Of a DNA stretch of 64,000 bases, positions 25,041 to 37,295 are shown one piece after another. The stretch's first letter is position 1. Every line of letters begins with the position of its first letter. The notes beneath the pieces were generated by a model, which had not been told where the DNA came from, searched no databases, and worked only from the letters and a program-made list of their open reading frames with translations. A program made the position numbers and the translations under genes. The stretch covers positions 31,188,986-31,252,985 of the forward strand of contig NC_135355.1 of NCBI RefSeq assembly GCF_051622035.1, written 5' to 3'. Origin of the DNA: Arctopsyche grandis. Lineage: Eukaryota; Arthropoda; Insecta; Trichoptera; Hydropsychidae.

Positions 25041-26557
25041 CTGCAATGTGGACTATACACAATTATATACTTATTGTTTAATAGATATTTTAAAATTCGA
25101 ATCTAAGTGACGATAAACTTATAATTCCACATACATGTATGAAGGTCAATTATTACATCTCTATAATTCTTCTAATAATTCTAATAATTCTTCATGTGCA
25201 ACTGTGTTAATACCTTTGTTCATTTTTATTTATATTTATCAACATATTTTTTTTATTTACATAGATAAATAAAAAATGTGCAAGCTTTTAATTGCGATTT
25301 TCGAGCCATCTGGTCAAATTGCTATAATGGAATAAACACGTTTCGGAACAATAAATCAAATTGAAAAAAATCTAGTCATTCGTAGTATACATTTAGAAAC
25401 CATTGATCATTACAGAGGGGTAACTTAGCAATAACATCAAATAATTGAAATTGATACAATCATACCTACCCAAAGGAAGAAGTGTTATGCAATGATGCAA
25501 TATTCGATGATGGTTGATGCATACAATATTGACACGGTGTCAATCTAGCTCACCACTCCGATTTCAGCACTACAGCGTGTCGCGAAAGTCACGCACTCGC
25601 AAAATAGATCCTGACACAATTTTTCGGATCGCTTCCGGTACATTGTGCCAAAATGTAGCATCGATCATAAATATACCGAATTTAAACCGGCAAATTGATA
25701 ATTTTCCACTTATTCAAAATCCTGTAACACTTGGGACAAATGTCACTAAAATTTGTATCCAGTTTACGCCAAGTTGTCGGTGTCAATTGGACGTTTTGTC
25801 TAGATGTCTAGATCGCGAACAGGATTGCCTGTTGGTCTGTAAAACCGGATAAAACCGGAAACGGCAAATATTATACATATGTAGACTGCGATGCGACGCT
25901 TAAATTGACAATATATTTTCATTTCGAGTCTGAATGAAATTGAACCGCACGACGTGGAATTTATTGGATGTATCGGAAAGACCGAGCATCGATCATTTAT
26001 TTGCAACATACATACATAATGTTGGCTCTGGCACCAGTAAGGCACACATATTATATATGTACTTTAGCCATTGAATGCTGATCAAAGGGTTGATTAAATA
26101 TATAACCAAATTTTGCATGTACAAAGTAAAAAAGAATATACTACCTGCTAAGGCTTTAAAGGTAGCATTGAAAAATATGCATTGAACATGGGTCGTGTGA
26201 TCCGTGTCATTAATTTGTCAACGTTTATAAATACTGGCTTACACCGGAATTTCTGAATTTATAACCATAGCAGAATTACCTGATTGAAATCCCTAGCTGC
26301 CGGGTATTTTGGATTGTGACTTGGAATTTAAATTGTGAGCATTACATTTTAACAACAATGAAAAAGATGGAACTAGTTTTGGAAAAATACATTCATTAAT
26401 AGACTTTTTTTGTTTATTTTATATTGTTGCAAGATATATTAGAGAGTCAAAACACACCTTTACAAAACTCGAAATCCTCGGCCTCAGTTATCTAGGGTTT
26501 GTTTGGATTAGCTACAATTTTTATACCTGCTTTCTATTGGATTTCTAAATATTTCTA
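25041..26557. other. Intergenic sequence, one unassigned ORF
   Basis: A 112-codon + strand ORF (25514-25852) sits in a slightly GC-richer block that starts with the palindrome TTGACACGGTGTCAA (about 25527). I recognise no domain, and codon usage gives no support. It may belong to a decayed DNA transposon. The rest is AT-rich with nothing to report. Confidence 0.4.
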
Positions 26558-26565
26558 GTTGTGTC

Positions 26566-27663
26566 TAGAGGTTGTGATCGAGAAATCTCGAGAAATTTTG
26601 ATTGTCGTTTCTCGAGAATATTTTATTGTAAAATTTCGAGATTCTCATTTCTCGAGAATATTTTATTATAAAAATTCGAGATTCTCGTATCTCGAGAAAT
26701 CGTTTATTAGAATCTCGAAAATATCGAGAATATTCTTAATTTATCACTACATGTTTTTGCTCAATAAACTGACTGATTTGTATACTTGTTAACTCGTAAA
26801 TAATTTTGTGAAGTATTGTAACATGTATAGATGGCCAGTATTTTTATTATTTGTCCGGTAAGTTATTATTCGGTCATCATATACACATGTTACAACGAAA
26901 TCGCACCATTTTTAAGTTACATATACATATGTATGTGCATGTAGGCACTAGTCACTGGTGCGAAATTATTCGGTTATGATATCACTAAAACGCTAGTGAA
27001 AATATATTTTCACTGACAATATAACCACACACATAAAACAAAGATTTTTCATTTATTATTTATTTATTCGAGTATTTGTTCCTTAGATATTAATCAATTT
27101 ATAGTCAGTATTTTAATATGCATAGATGGTCAGTATTTTTACTATTTGTCCGCTCACAAAAACACGGGCAAAGCCGGGTAGCAACACTGGGAATTTTATT
27201 AAATTCTTTTTTACATATTGTTATTTTTACTATTTTAAATTACTTTTGTATATTTTTCTTTTCTTTTCATGCCTTCTTTTATAATATTTTTTTTATATAA
27301 TTTTACTTTTTTTTATTTTCAATGTTCTATTATATCTCTCTATATCTTTCTTTCGTCATGCCTTTAATAAAGTTGTAAACCCCTGATATAATATACATAT
27401 GTATGTAGTGTTTGTGTCCTTTTGATTTTTGTATGTTGTCAAGTTTATAGGCTAAAAAAATCAATTCACTATATTAAAAAAATAATTATACTTTCTCGAG
27501 AATTCTCGAGAATCTCGAGAAACAAAAAAAAGAAAATCTCGAATTCTCGAGATTCAAATATTTCGAGAAAATAAGATTCTCAAATCTTGAGATTCAAATA
27601 TTCCGAGAAAAGGAGATTCTCGAATCTCGAGAATCAAAAAAAGTCGAGAAATCACAACTTCTA
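26566..27663 (+). mobile_element. Complete hAT-type MITE, CTCGAG-rich family (copy B)
   Basis: The ends TAGAGGTTGTGAT and ATCACAACTTCTA are inverted repeats flanked by a perfect 8-bp duplication GTTGTGTC (26558-26565 and 27664-27671). Both subterminal regions are packed with TCTCGAGA-type palindromes, typical of transposase-binding repeats. It is 1098 bp long with no transposase. It holds an internal CACGGGCAAAGCCGGG block (27169-27184) that resembles the end of another element. It serves as the reference for copies at 11756-12640 and 32426-32912. Confidence 0.92.
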
Positions 27664-27951
27664 GTTGTGTCTCCCTATCGTCTGGAATAAAATGTTGGCG
27701 AAATTTTCAGCGTGGCGGGCTGTCAACAGAAAATACGTCAGCACTCAAAGGGTTAATCTTACTTGCGTGGATTGAGCAGGGTGCAATATGCTAGATATCG
27801 AAATGCCACCAGTTATAATAATAATAAGAAAAACTTTTTTATTCCAGACGATAGAGAGAATAGTTTTACCCCCATCGCCCATATAAATAATTTATAAATG
27901 TAATTTAACCCCCTGAATTAGTTTTACTAAGGTTGATACATGTGTGTATAT

Positions 27952-28397
27952 AACAGGAAAGCCTAACAGGTCCTCACAGGAAAGCCTAAACCCCAATGCT
28001 CTTTCGTGGCCAATTACAAACATCAATATACAATTTTTAGAATATATATTTATATTTATAAACAAAGCATCATAGAGGTGTGTATGGATACATTTTTGAT
28101 AAACTTACATTTTCGGAGCATTTTTTATATGTATTATTCGTCAAATTTTGAGATTCAAAATTCGAATCAAAATTGGCGAGACATTTTATATGAGCGAAAA
28201 AACTCGAAAATTGCCAGAAATGGGTATATGTACGTTACGTCTCAATGTAAATCAGATAAATTGGCAAACTCTGATAGGAAACGATTGACCTGGAGTCACA
28301 AACCAAGGTCTGGCCAGCAGCAACTAGTGGAACTCGAACCCGAGACCACTATGCTCGAAAGCATATGTATATGCTAACCACTAGTCCACGCTGCTGG
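27952..28397 (-). repeat. tRNA-derived SINE, head type 1 (copy S2)
   Basis: On the minus strand the head starts CCAGCAGCGTGGACTAGTGG, has a B-box-like GGGTTCGAGTTCC near 28332-28346, then the shared body (TTGTGACTCCAGGTC, CTATCAGAGTTTGCCAA) and tail (near 27953-28015, where the tail motif AGGAAAGCCTAA occurs twice). It overlaps a 123-codon + strand ORF (28006-28377) that is not a gene. Confidence 0.75.
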
Positions 28398-28544
28398 TTT
28401 TTTTAGCCGAAAATTGTGTTTGTGGTGTAAACGATTTTTAATTCAGTAGGCTTTTGTTCAATCTAAGAATTTATCCGTGAATTGAAGAAAAATTAAGAAT
28501 CAATGGCTTCGTCGAAAGTATGTTCTACTACTGATTCAAATAAA

Positions 28545-28730
28545 TAGCCACATCGTAGTGCATTAGTGGAACTTTTGGCATACCAGTAGAGAAGTCGTGG
28601 GTTCAAGTCCCGGCCAAACATGCTGTTGGCGAGATCTTGTGGTTATTAAAATCACAGATCGATCGTCTCCTGTTAAGATTTTCCGATTTTTCTTGCTTCA
28701 TTTTTGCGACGGATCCTATAAATCGGTATC
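28545..28730 (+). repeat. tRNA-derived SINE, head type 3
   Basis: A tRNA-like head with TAGTGCATTAGTGGAA (A-box region) and GTGGGTTCAAGTCCC (B box, near 28604-28618) leads into a body with GATCGATCGTCTCCTGTTAAG, a diverged form of the body seen in the other SINE copies here. It ends near the start of the RTE fragment. Confidence 0.6.
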
Positions 28731-28785
28731 CTCCCCTGGAGTTCATTTGGACGAATGAATATTGTTTTTAAATCAAAAATGCCAC

Positions 28786-29258
28786 TCTGTCTGAAGAAAA
28801 AAAACTTCGATCAATGCGTTTTGCCAGTGATGACGTATGGATATGAAACTTGGACATTGATCGTCAAGATGTTATACAAAGTCCAATGCACTCAAATAAG
28901 TATGGAACGCTGTAGGCTCGGCATAACGAGGAATGACAGAATACGTGGGTGAGAAATATGACAATGGTTGTGGATATAGTGTATAGAGTAGAGATTGAAA
29001 TGACAATGGACGGGCCACGTGGCTAGATGAATGGATGAAAAGTGGACTAAAGAAATACTAGAATGATACCCGAGAATATGCAAAAGGATAAAAGGAAGAC
29101 CGCAGGTAAGATGGGTAGACGAAATTAGGAACATATTTATGTATGTGGAATGAGATGGATGAGAGTTGCGCAAAACAGAGACGAGTGGAAGCGTGTCGGA
29201 GAGGCCTTCATCCAGCAGTGGATGGCGAATGGATGTAGATGATGATGATGATGATGAT
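28786..29258 (+). pseudogene. RTE/BovB-like LINE 3' end, degraded
   Basis: Interrupted frames read VLPVMTYGYETWTL and MERCRLGITRNDRIRG, then pieces of the W..GH.AR, GRP..RW and EAFIQQW motifs that end RTE/BovB reverse transcriptase proteins. The element stops in a (GAT)n tail at 29236-29258, usual for this clade. Several stops and frameshifts show it is dead. Related tails are at 37690-37910 and about 63045-63215. Confidence 0.8.
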
Positions 29259-29262
29259 TCTA

Positions 29263-30740
29263 TGTACTGTTATGTTTGAAAAATTGTTAGTACTTGTGTA
29301 CAAAAATAATCTAACCATATGTATGTATGTGTCGACGTAGGGTAATTCCTGTCATGGAACATATGACGTATTTATGTATGTAATAAAAACTTAATTGAAA
29401 CGATGATGTCGTATTTAAGATAAATAATGAAAAATTCAAAGAATCATAGGTGTGATTTTGTCTTTTGAAGACACATACTGAATTCGAAGTAATAAAGCGT
29501 TAGTAGTATAGCTTATATTACAACTTGCATAGCTGCTGACAATATAAGGACGATACTGAATTCAGAAACTCATATACAAAAATCAATTTATAAAAGTAAC
29601 ATCAATCAGAAGACAAAAACATTAATCAAAAAGTTATTAATCAACCTTCGCGTAAACTGATCAAGATATCGTAAGCTGTAAATTATTCCACAAAACATAA
29701 TTCCCTTATGCTTATGCAAAGCATATCACATTTTGTATTTGCGGTTTGCATATACAAAACATACCGCTTTCTATTACGTATAATAATTACGATTTTCCTG
29801 CCACATGCGATTCCTATCGCACATCCTTTCATTTTTTATCACATTAATAACGAGCGATGAAAGACCTTGCTGTTTTTTGCGCTCGTACAACGAATTTCAT
29901 CTTATCGTGTACAAACAGACCGACAATTCGTGGCCTCTTTTTAAATTTTCGATAGTAATAACACGTTTCAACAAACATACCTTTTAAACATGAAGCATTT
30001 CTTTCAAAATAAACGGTGGTCGATCTCTGACGAGTTTTTTCATTGTATGCACATTTATTAAATGATGTTCTGGTTTGCGATAACATGCCATAATAAAATT
30101 ATAATGGTAAACCAGATGCCAAAAATTGATACGAGTATGGTAAAAAAAATTAAACACTACTTCTCTGTTGTCGAATTAATAATGCAATCGACGTAAGACT
30201 CTGCGCAATTGATGTAAATGACAAATTACCGCTTTGTTTTGAATGCTTAAATTCTTTTGAAGGATTATTGGGATTATCTCATTGTCGGAAATTTGTTGTT
30301 ATCATATCATCTTAATTGCTACAAAGAGCAAAACAAATACGATGTGTATAATATAGTAATCAAGTATCATAGATAACAATATTAATACTCCTTTTATGAC
30401 GTCTGTAAATTTTCTTATAAATATTATACGTACATATGTATGTAGTTAAATTTGTACATTAAGTGTCATGATTATAATGGACCGGATTTTGCACTGCACG
30501 CATACATATGCTAGCATAATATGAAACTTCAAAATGGCATCTGGAGTCAAGATGCTATTTCGATGTTGTGATGCCAGATTCTAGACAAATGCCTGATAAA
30601 GAGATCATTCGTTTCAATGTAATCATATGCGATTTTTTTTTATTCAACAGATATGCTGATAGCAACTTTTATATTACATTAAAAGCATTTTAATGATGTC
30701 GATTAAAATATATTGTTATATAATGGTAATCTTACATATA
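29263..30740. other. Intergenic sequence without a recognised feature
   Basis: AT-rich. A minus-strand ORF at 29844-30086 contains a good-looking donor (AAAG|GTATGT near 29978) after about 36 codons, but no acceptor partner or domain was recognised. Confidence 0.4.
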
Positions 30741-30749
30741 TGCCGCTTT

Positions 30750-31410
30750 TCCCAAGTATTCTTAAATAAATATCTCAAATACGTAGAGACTGAGAAAAAA
30801 ATTGGGATGCTACCAAACCATGACTTTATCTATATATTTGAGGAATATAAGAAGGTTACAAAACAAAATTCGATATTGAACCGTACAAATAGATTATGAA
30901 ATACTAATAACTATGACAACATTTTCGATACAAATTGAGCGCAAATATATGGAAACTTGCACAAGACAAAAGTTCTACTTCCGGTTGTCGGATTTTGTTA
31001 AAATTTTTTTCATTAATTAAAATCACTATCAGTATTATACACATTAAATATCAAGAAAATAAAAATAATTTAAAAGGTCAAAATAGAATAATGAAATATT
31101 GTTTTTAAAAAAAATACTACTTCCGGTTTATGAATTCAGACCAAAACCTTATCAGCTCTATTTTAGTACATAAAGAATACAAATATAAATTTTCAGCTTG
31201 ATACGTTCAGGGGTGTGGACGGAATAGTGGCCACAACATTGTTGACCTTTCTAAGAGGAAAAAATCCCACTTTTTTTTATTTTCATCACATTGATACAAG
31301 AATTATACTTGAAAATTTTCGTGAAGAGCACACATGTTCAAGGGGTCAAAAAAAATAGTGGAAGAAAAATCGAACAAGAGTAAAACTGCCACTTCCGGTT
31401 ATATTAGAAT
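30750..31410 (+). repeat. Dispersed repeat of the ACTTCCGGTT family, copy 1
   Basis: Shares ordered blocks with 39690-40200 and 63330-64000: GACCAAAACCTTATCA, AATACAAATATAAATTTTCA, GCTTGATACGTTCAGGGGTG, and repeated CTTCCGGTT motifs. No coding capacity or terminal repeats were found. Class unknown; its ends are not defined. Confidence 0.65.
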
Positions 31411-31887
31411 AAGAAATGAAAAATAATAAAATGTGTGACTTTTTTCTAATTTTTTTTCATATTTATTCTTTTATATATATTTTTTCATATATGTACATAT
31501 GTATGTATGTGATGACGGCTTTTTCTCTTCATTCTTGCCTGGTATTTGTTTTTATGCATTTTTTACAAATGCATGTACAACAAGATCAAGATATATCTCC
31601 TAAGATAGTCGAGAAATTTAATCAACTTTATCGGTTCAAATGGATTAAAAAATTTCTATTGATTTTTATTTCACGAAAAACTTACATTATTTACTCATAA
31701 AAAAAGTATACATACAATTGATAACTAATTGATTGATAAGTACATATACATAAGAAATTCGTTCCGCCGAATATATAAATATTCATCCTATCATACATAT
31801 GTACATACGACTGAAAAAAGTTTTTCATGTTAAAAATAATGAAAAACATGCACAACTTAAATAAAAGAGTATTCAAAATGACGCTTC

Positions 31888-33167
31888 GCTACAAATGGTT
31901 GCAAACCACGCGGCCGCATGCTCATTTCATACTTTTGTCTCGGCTTTTACCATTTTAAACTTACCAGAAAGATCCAACTCAATTTTAAGAATTGCCAATC
32001 ATCAATGTATATACATACATACATCGAAATGGGGTGACCGTGAAAAAGTCGACAGTGAAGAAGTTGAAAATATTCGTTTATCATGCATATATATGAAAAA
32101 CGGTAAGTATATATATCAGTGGCGTGCGATAAAAGTCTCTCTCCCTCGTCGTACATCCTCGCTTAATTTGCGCGAGCAGGATACAACAGGAACAAGAGGA
32201 ACAGGCTTTTCCTCCCGTATTCTGCGCGCGCACATTAAACAAGGCTGTATGACAAAAAGAGAGATAATTTCACCGCATACCACTCATATATATTATGTAT
32301 ACATAGTACCGTTTACCATGCACCCTTTTTTTGATCTTTCGACTTAAGATCTTTCGATTTTCGATCTTTGCCTTCCGATATTTGTGTTTTCGGGCTTTTC
32401 ACTTTCGGTCCCGTGAGGTAGACCCACCTAAACTTGACAACATACACAAATCAAAAGGACACAAACACTACATATGTATATTATATCAGGGGCTTACAAC
32501 TTTATTAAAGACATGATGAAAGAAAGATATAGAGAGATACAATAGAACATTGAACAGAAAAAAAAGTAAAATTATATAAAAAAATATTATAAAAGAAGGC
32601 ATGAAAAGAAAATAAAAATATACAAAGTAATTTAAAATAGTAAAAATAACAATATGTAAAAAATAATTTTATAAAATTCCCAGTTTTGCTACCCGGCTTT
32701 GCCCGTGTTTTTATGACCGGACAAATAATAAAAATACTGACCATCTATGCATATTAAAATACTGACTATAAATTGATTAATATCTAAGGAACAAATACTC
32801 GAATAAATAAATAATAAATGAAAAATCTTTGTTTTATGTGTGTGGTTATATTGTCAGTGAAAATATATTTTCACTAGCGTTTTAGTGATATCATGCACAT
32901 ATGTAACTTAAAAATGGTGCATGTACTTGTAAATGAGTATGTACCGTTTAACATGCACCATTTTTTTTTTTATCTTTCAACTTAAAATCTTTCGATTTTC
33001 GATCTTTGCCTTCCGATATTTGCTTTTTCGACCTTTTCACTTTCGGTGCCGTGAGGTAGACCCATCGAAATGTCATCTGCGCAACCCCATGAATATCTTG
33101 TCTTTCGTACATGCTGAAATTCAATCGAAATGAGCATGCAGCCGCGTGGTTTGCAACCATTTGTAGC
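31888..33167. mobile_element. Composite unit with 40-bp terminal inverted repeats
   Basis: The left end (31888-31927), starting GCTACAAATGGTTGCAAACC, is matched by the reverse of 33128-33167 with one difference in 40. Between them lie the small hAT MITE (32117-32285), two direct copies of a block about 115 bp long (32310-32424 and 32938-33062, each with TTCGATCTTTGCCTTCCGAT and ending GTGAGGTAGACCCA), and a fragment of the CTCGAG-rich hAT (about 32426-32912). No target duplication was found, so it may be a foldback element or an inverted local duplication. Confidence 0.6.
32117..32285 (+). mobile_element. Small hAT-type MITE, CAGTGGCGTGCG family
   Basis: The ends CAGTGGCGTGCGATAA and CACCGCATACCACTC are inverted repeats flanked by ATATATAT on both sides (32109-32116 and 32286-32293). 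The duplication is perfect but of low complexity. The interior is shared in reverse with 12782-12951. Confidence 0.75.
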
Positions 33168-33239
33168 AAACCCTCAAAATTAACGTCAATTTTGGGGTGC
33201 CACTTCCGATACGAATTTGGCGACACTTTTAATACGCTT

Positions 33240-33720
33240 GCGGAAGCGGAAGTGTGTATACGAAATGCTGCTACATATGTTTATATGTATTTTGCACAAC
33301 CGATGTTATTGTTTGTTTGCGTTTGCGGTTTTGACACGATAAATTGCAGTGGTTCAATTTTAGGCCAAACGGCAAAACTAGTTAGCGCCACCGCTCCACT
33401 TTTTTGCGTCGCGATCGCAGCGCTCTCGCGGACGACAGTGCGAAACAATCAACCGAAGGCCGAAGACGTGCATTTTGCCGCGAGTCTACACTCTTCATAG
33501 ATCGCCTCATAAATAATTCAGGAAACCTTACCGCCGCTTTGGATTAGTGACCTTTTAACTGCGGCCTTGCTCTGCTATTTCGGCGCCCGAAAATATGCTG
33601 TACGGCAAGTAATTTGAACTGTCAATACAATTTAGCGCGGTGTTAATCTCGCTCGCGATTGGGGGGCTTCCACTCTCGAATTACGTATTATATGTAAGTA
33701 GATAGCGTCCATCACAATCC
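33240..33720. promoter_or_regulatory. GC- and CpG-rich block of unknown role
   Basis: This region has many CG dinucleotides (GCGTCGCGATCGCAGCGC near 33405) in an otherwise AT-rich setting. A 129-codon ORF (33111-33500) runs through it but begins inside the terminal repeat of the preceding element, and no domain is seen. It could be a promoter with a non-coding exon, or an old repeat. Confidence 0.25.
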
Positions 33721-34314
33721 CAGTCATAAGACTTACATAATATGTACATATGTATATGATCCTATAAGCTTATATAGTACTACTTGCTCTTTTACGAGGG
33801 TTGTATGTTTTTGCTGTGAGTATTTCTTAAATAAAACACATAATTCGACTCATACTAGTGAACATTTTATTGTATATGATAGTATGATTTATGACAATTA
33901 TACTTTATGTACTACGTTCCAAGTATATTTGCAATAAATTAGACATTCAGGTATAATAAAGATTTTTTTGTTTAATAAAAACTTGATCACCCGTTATTTT
34001 AATAGTGATGCTTGGAGATATCTGTCATGTCTTGTATTTTAGTATAGGTATAGTGGTAAATTATAATGAAACAATGAATGAATTTTATTCCTATGTAATA
34101 ATTTCTTTTCATTATTTACCAAGCAAATTACATAATGTATAACAGAATCATACGGCACGGTAGACTCCAGCTGTGAAAGGGTGTGTCATTGTTAATTCGT
34201 ACGATCGTATTATTTTGACCATCAAAGCCAGGTCGCCGCCCTGGCACTTTGATTGGTATGAAAATTGTTTTATGAATAAAATTAAAAAAAAGATTTTGGC
34301 TAATATTAATAACA

Positions 34315-34690
34315 TTTGAGATGAGAAGAATAAGAGGCGACTTAATTGAAGTCTTTGAAATAATAAATAATCATCATAATTGTCCTATGTCCAAACTCAT
34401 CACATTCAATAAAAACACTCATCTTAGAGGTCACACTCTCACACTCCAAAAAAAAAAATCGACCAAATTGATCAGATATTCCTTCTTTCCAAACAGAGTG
34501 GTTAAAGTTTGGAATAGTCTTCCCAACAATGTAAATTCTGAAAGCCTTAATATTTTTAAAAACAAACTATAAATCTTTCTCAAACTTGAAGATTTTTGTA
34601 ATTCTTCTTTTCCAATCTTTTCTATACTGTGAAAAGACTCTAGTTCTAACATTTGGTGACCACAACCGAAAATTAATCTGAGTATATTCA
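34315..34690 (+). pseudogene. CR1/L2-like LINE, end of ORF2 and 3' UTR
   Basis: An open piece of 83 codons (34321-34572) reads RRIRGDLIEVFEIINN, THLRGHTLTL, FFPNRVVKVWNSLPNNV and NIFKNKL before a stop. This is the standard C-terminus of CR1/L2/Jockey-group ORF2 proteins ('R..GDLIEVFKI', 'FF..RVV..WNSLP', 'FK..L'). Everything upstream is missing, so the copy is strongly 5'-truncated. Confidence 0.8.
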
Positions 34691-36700
34691 TAACTTAAAA
34701 GACGTTTTGATGAAATTTATGGACTTTTTTATCTATGTAAAAACACACAAAACTTCGAAAGAAAACATTATTTAAACTATTAACCATAGGCACTTGAGGA
34801 TAGATAAAATAAGGAAACTCAGCTTAAATAAATAGTCATTCCTAAATTCACATGTTAAAATTTCATGACATATGTACATGGATTTGGCATTGCTAAAAGC
34901 AAATGTTACTATTGACACACAAACATGGGTTTGAAAAATCAAAGGTGTTGAAGAGGATGTATGGAAGGCAGTTTTTATAAAATATAAAAAAACATCATGA
35001 TTTCAAGAAGAATATTTGTTAATAAGCATTTGATTTTTTTATAAATATTTGCACTACCAATATTAGGATATAATGAAAAAAGAGGGGGAGGGGTCATAAA
35101 AATTAAACACCGCCCTGGTTCTTTTTTATTTAGCACTACACCACTGGTCAAATCTATGTTAATACAAGGAAAATATATCACCGAAAACACTCCAGGGGGG
35201 GGGGATTGTAGCCTGGTATAAATCAGGCGTGCTAGCGTTTTTTTTACGTGTGTAAAACTATCTAAAAAAACACGTGCCGCATACCCAAATCCTTCTTTTT
35301 TACATACCTCTTATTTTACAAGCCTCTTCTATATTTCACTTCGTTCATTGATCTGACAACATAAGTATATTATATCCTACATTCTTCCGATAGTTTGGAA
35401 ACTTTGCCATTTTGCGTGGTTTGGTCAACCCTCTCATTTCGTCAGATTTTGATTGTTTAAACGCCTATAACTATTTCTTTTTCACACTATATATTATTCT
35501 AAAATTTTACGAATCTCTCCAAAAGTTAATTACTTATCTACCAAATCTTGATGTTTAATTGTACTTAGTTGTGAAATAATCCGTAAAATACGCCGTATTC
35601 TGAACTCTAATCCGGAAAATAATACTAGTTTGAGAGTCTGCCGTATGTCTAATAGACAGTGTGGTCCATTATCTAATTACCCACTCGACAAGTTTCCACG
35701 GTAATAAAATCGCACTTATCGCGAAGAGTGGATTAATTTCCTTCTTGGTCTTGGCAAAATTCCCAATTAGCAATAATTTTTATGACTTCCTTTTATCTAA
35801 AAATAAATAATTATACTTAAAAAGTGTCCGCCATTTTTTTTTTAATTCTTTTGCGGCCTAATTTGCAAACTCTAGCGCCACTGACCTAACGAATTTAAAA
35901 TGCAGAACGAAGAATACGCACTGAGACGCGTCTTGAATATGTGTCACTGAACGACAATATCAGTTTGGAAATTCAGCAAGTGGCAAATTCCACGAACTTT
36001 TTAGCAAAAATGTATAATTTGAGTTTGGTTTGAACTGGTTTGCGTGATTATACAACGCAACATACTCATTATGTACCCGCTGTAATCGATATTTTTTAAT
36101 AGCAACAATATCGGTAAAACTCGTTACAGCGAAAAATACAACATTTTTTCACGATGAAATACATGCTTAAATACTATATAGGTACATAGAAATAGACATA
36201 ATCCAAAGTTCAATAGAATCAAAGGGCCGCAACGTTGATTTACAATCAAACGTGTGTCACGTCCGTGAACCGTCAAATTTTGCATGTCATCATCATCATC
36301 GTCGTCGATCTGTCGCTAAATTGAGATCAAATCGTTTTAATAATGACCATTGCCATTTTTGCACGCGATTCAACAAATGATACTGACAATCAAATCGTTG
36401 AAACTGTGTGTCATTTTATGATTCACTAATATGTTGTTTGTTATGATTGCCGCATTACAATTTGACGTGTGCATTTAAAATTGCATAGAATATTGAAAAC
36501 TTTGTAACCAATAAATTTATAATGCTTAAGGTCAACTTGTCTAATGGTAGATATAAACTGAAGACAGATCCAATGTTGATTTGGTGGGCAATCATTAAAT
36601 TCTTGCAGAATTTAACTTCAACTATCCTAACTAGACGCAATTTGTTACTTTGCACTCTTCTCCTGTGGCACTTACCAATTTGATGGCTTCGTCACCTGTC
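34691..36700. other. Intergenic sequence with small MITE remnants
   Basis: It contains the orphan hAT-like end TTTAGCACTACACCACTG (ending 35145) and a fragment of the CACACTGA-end MITE at 35168-35293 (TATCACCGAAAACACTCC and CACGTGCCGCATAC). No gene was recognised. Confidence 0.45.
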
Positions 36701-36724
36701 GAAAGGGTATTTATTTATACATTT

Positions 36725-37066
36725 TATACCAGAAAGGCCTTACAGGTAAACCCCACATCGCCTCCCTGGCCAATTACAAAGAACACATCATTTTTATTTA
36801 TTATAAAAGTCGCTGAATTGCGAGACACTGACTTAAACTCTAGTTTTAGCCAATTTTTAATCAGGAACCGTTTCAACAATGAAATCATAGAAAATTGGCA
36901 AACTCTGATAGGAAACGATCGACCAGGAGTCACAAATATCCAGGTCTGACCAGCAGCATTACAAATATACTCAGAAAAAATATTTTCAATCGAGGTCAGC
37001 TCATGGGATCGAACCCGGCGCCTCTCGGTGTTGAGCAGAAGTTTAACGACCGAGCTATGCTGCTGG
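36725..37066 (-). repeat. tRNA-derived SINE, head type 2 (copy S3)
   Basis: On the minus strand: head AGCAGCATAGCTCGGTCGTT (A box), B box GGGTTCGATCCC (near 37006-37017), a linker with GCTGACCTCGATTGAAAA, then body ATATTTGTGACTCCTGGTCG and ATCAGAGTTTGCCAATTTTC, then the tail with CTGTAAGGCCTTTCTGGTAT. This is the fullest copy in the window. Head and linker differ from copies S1 and S2 while body and tail agree. Confidence 0.82.
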
Positions 37067-37295
37067 CTAAAAACTGCTGGTATAAAACTCTTCAACCAGA
37101 TTAAAGTTAGTTTGGATTCTTTGATCGAAAATTTGCTGGTCTTTAATTTGAGATCTTAAACTGATTAATTTATTTGTTTCTTTATCTTATTTTTATACTT
37201 GGGGAAAGGCTGGTGGACCCAATTATATTTCCCATGATGCAATTTTTCGGGTTGCCCCTTAGCGACATACATATATGGTATTAAAATTTATAGAT

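Noticed and set aside
25514-25852. 112-codon + strand ORF
   Set aside because: No recognisable domain and no splice context; it could be part of an old transposon but I cannot show it, so it is mentioned only within the intergenic entry.
29844-30086. 80-codon minus-strand ORF with a good internal donor
   Set aside because: No acceptor or downstream exon could be matched and no family was recognised.
33111-33500. 129-codon + strand ORF
   Set aside because: It starts inside a terminal inverted repeat and has no domain; GC-rich composition explains its length.
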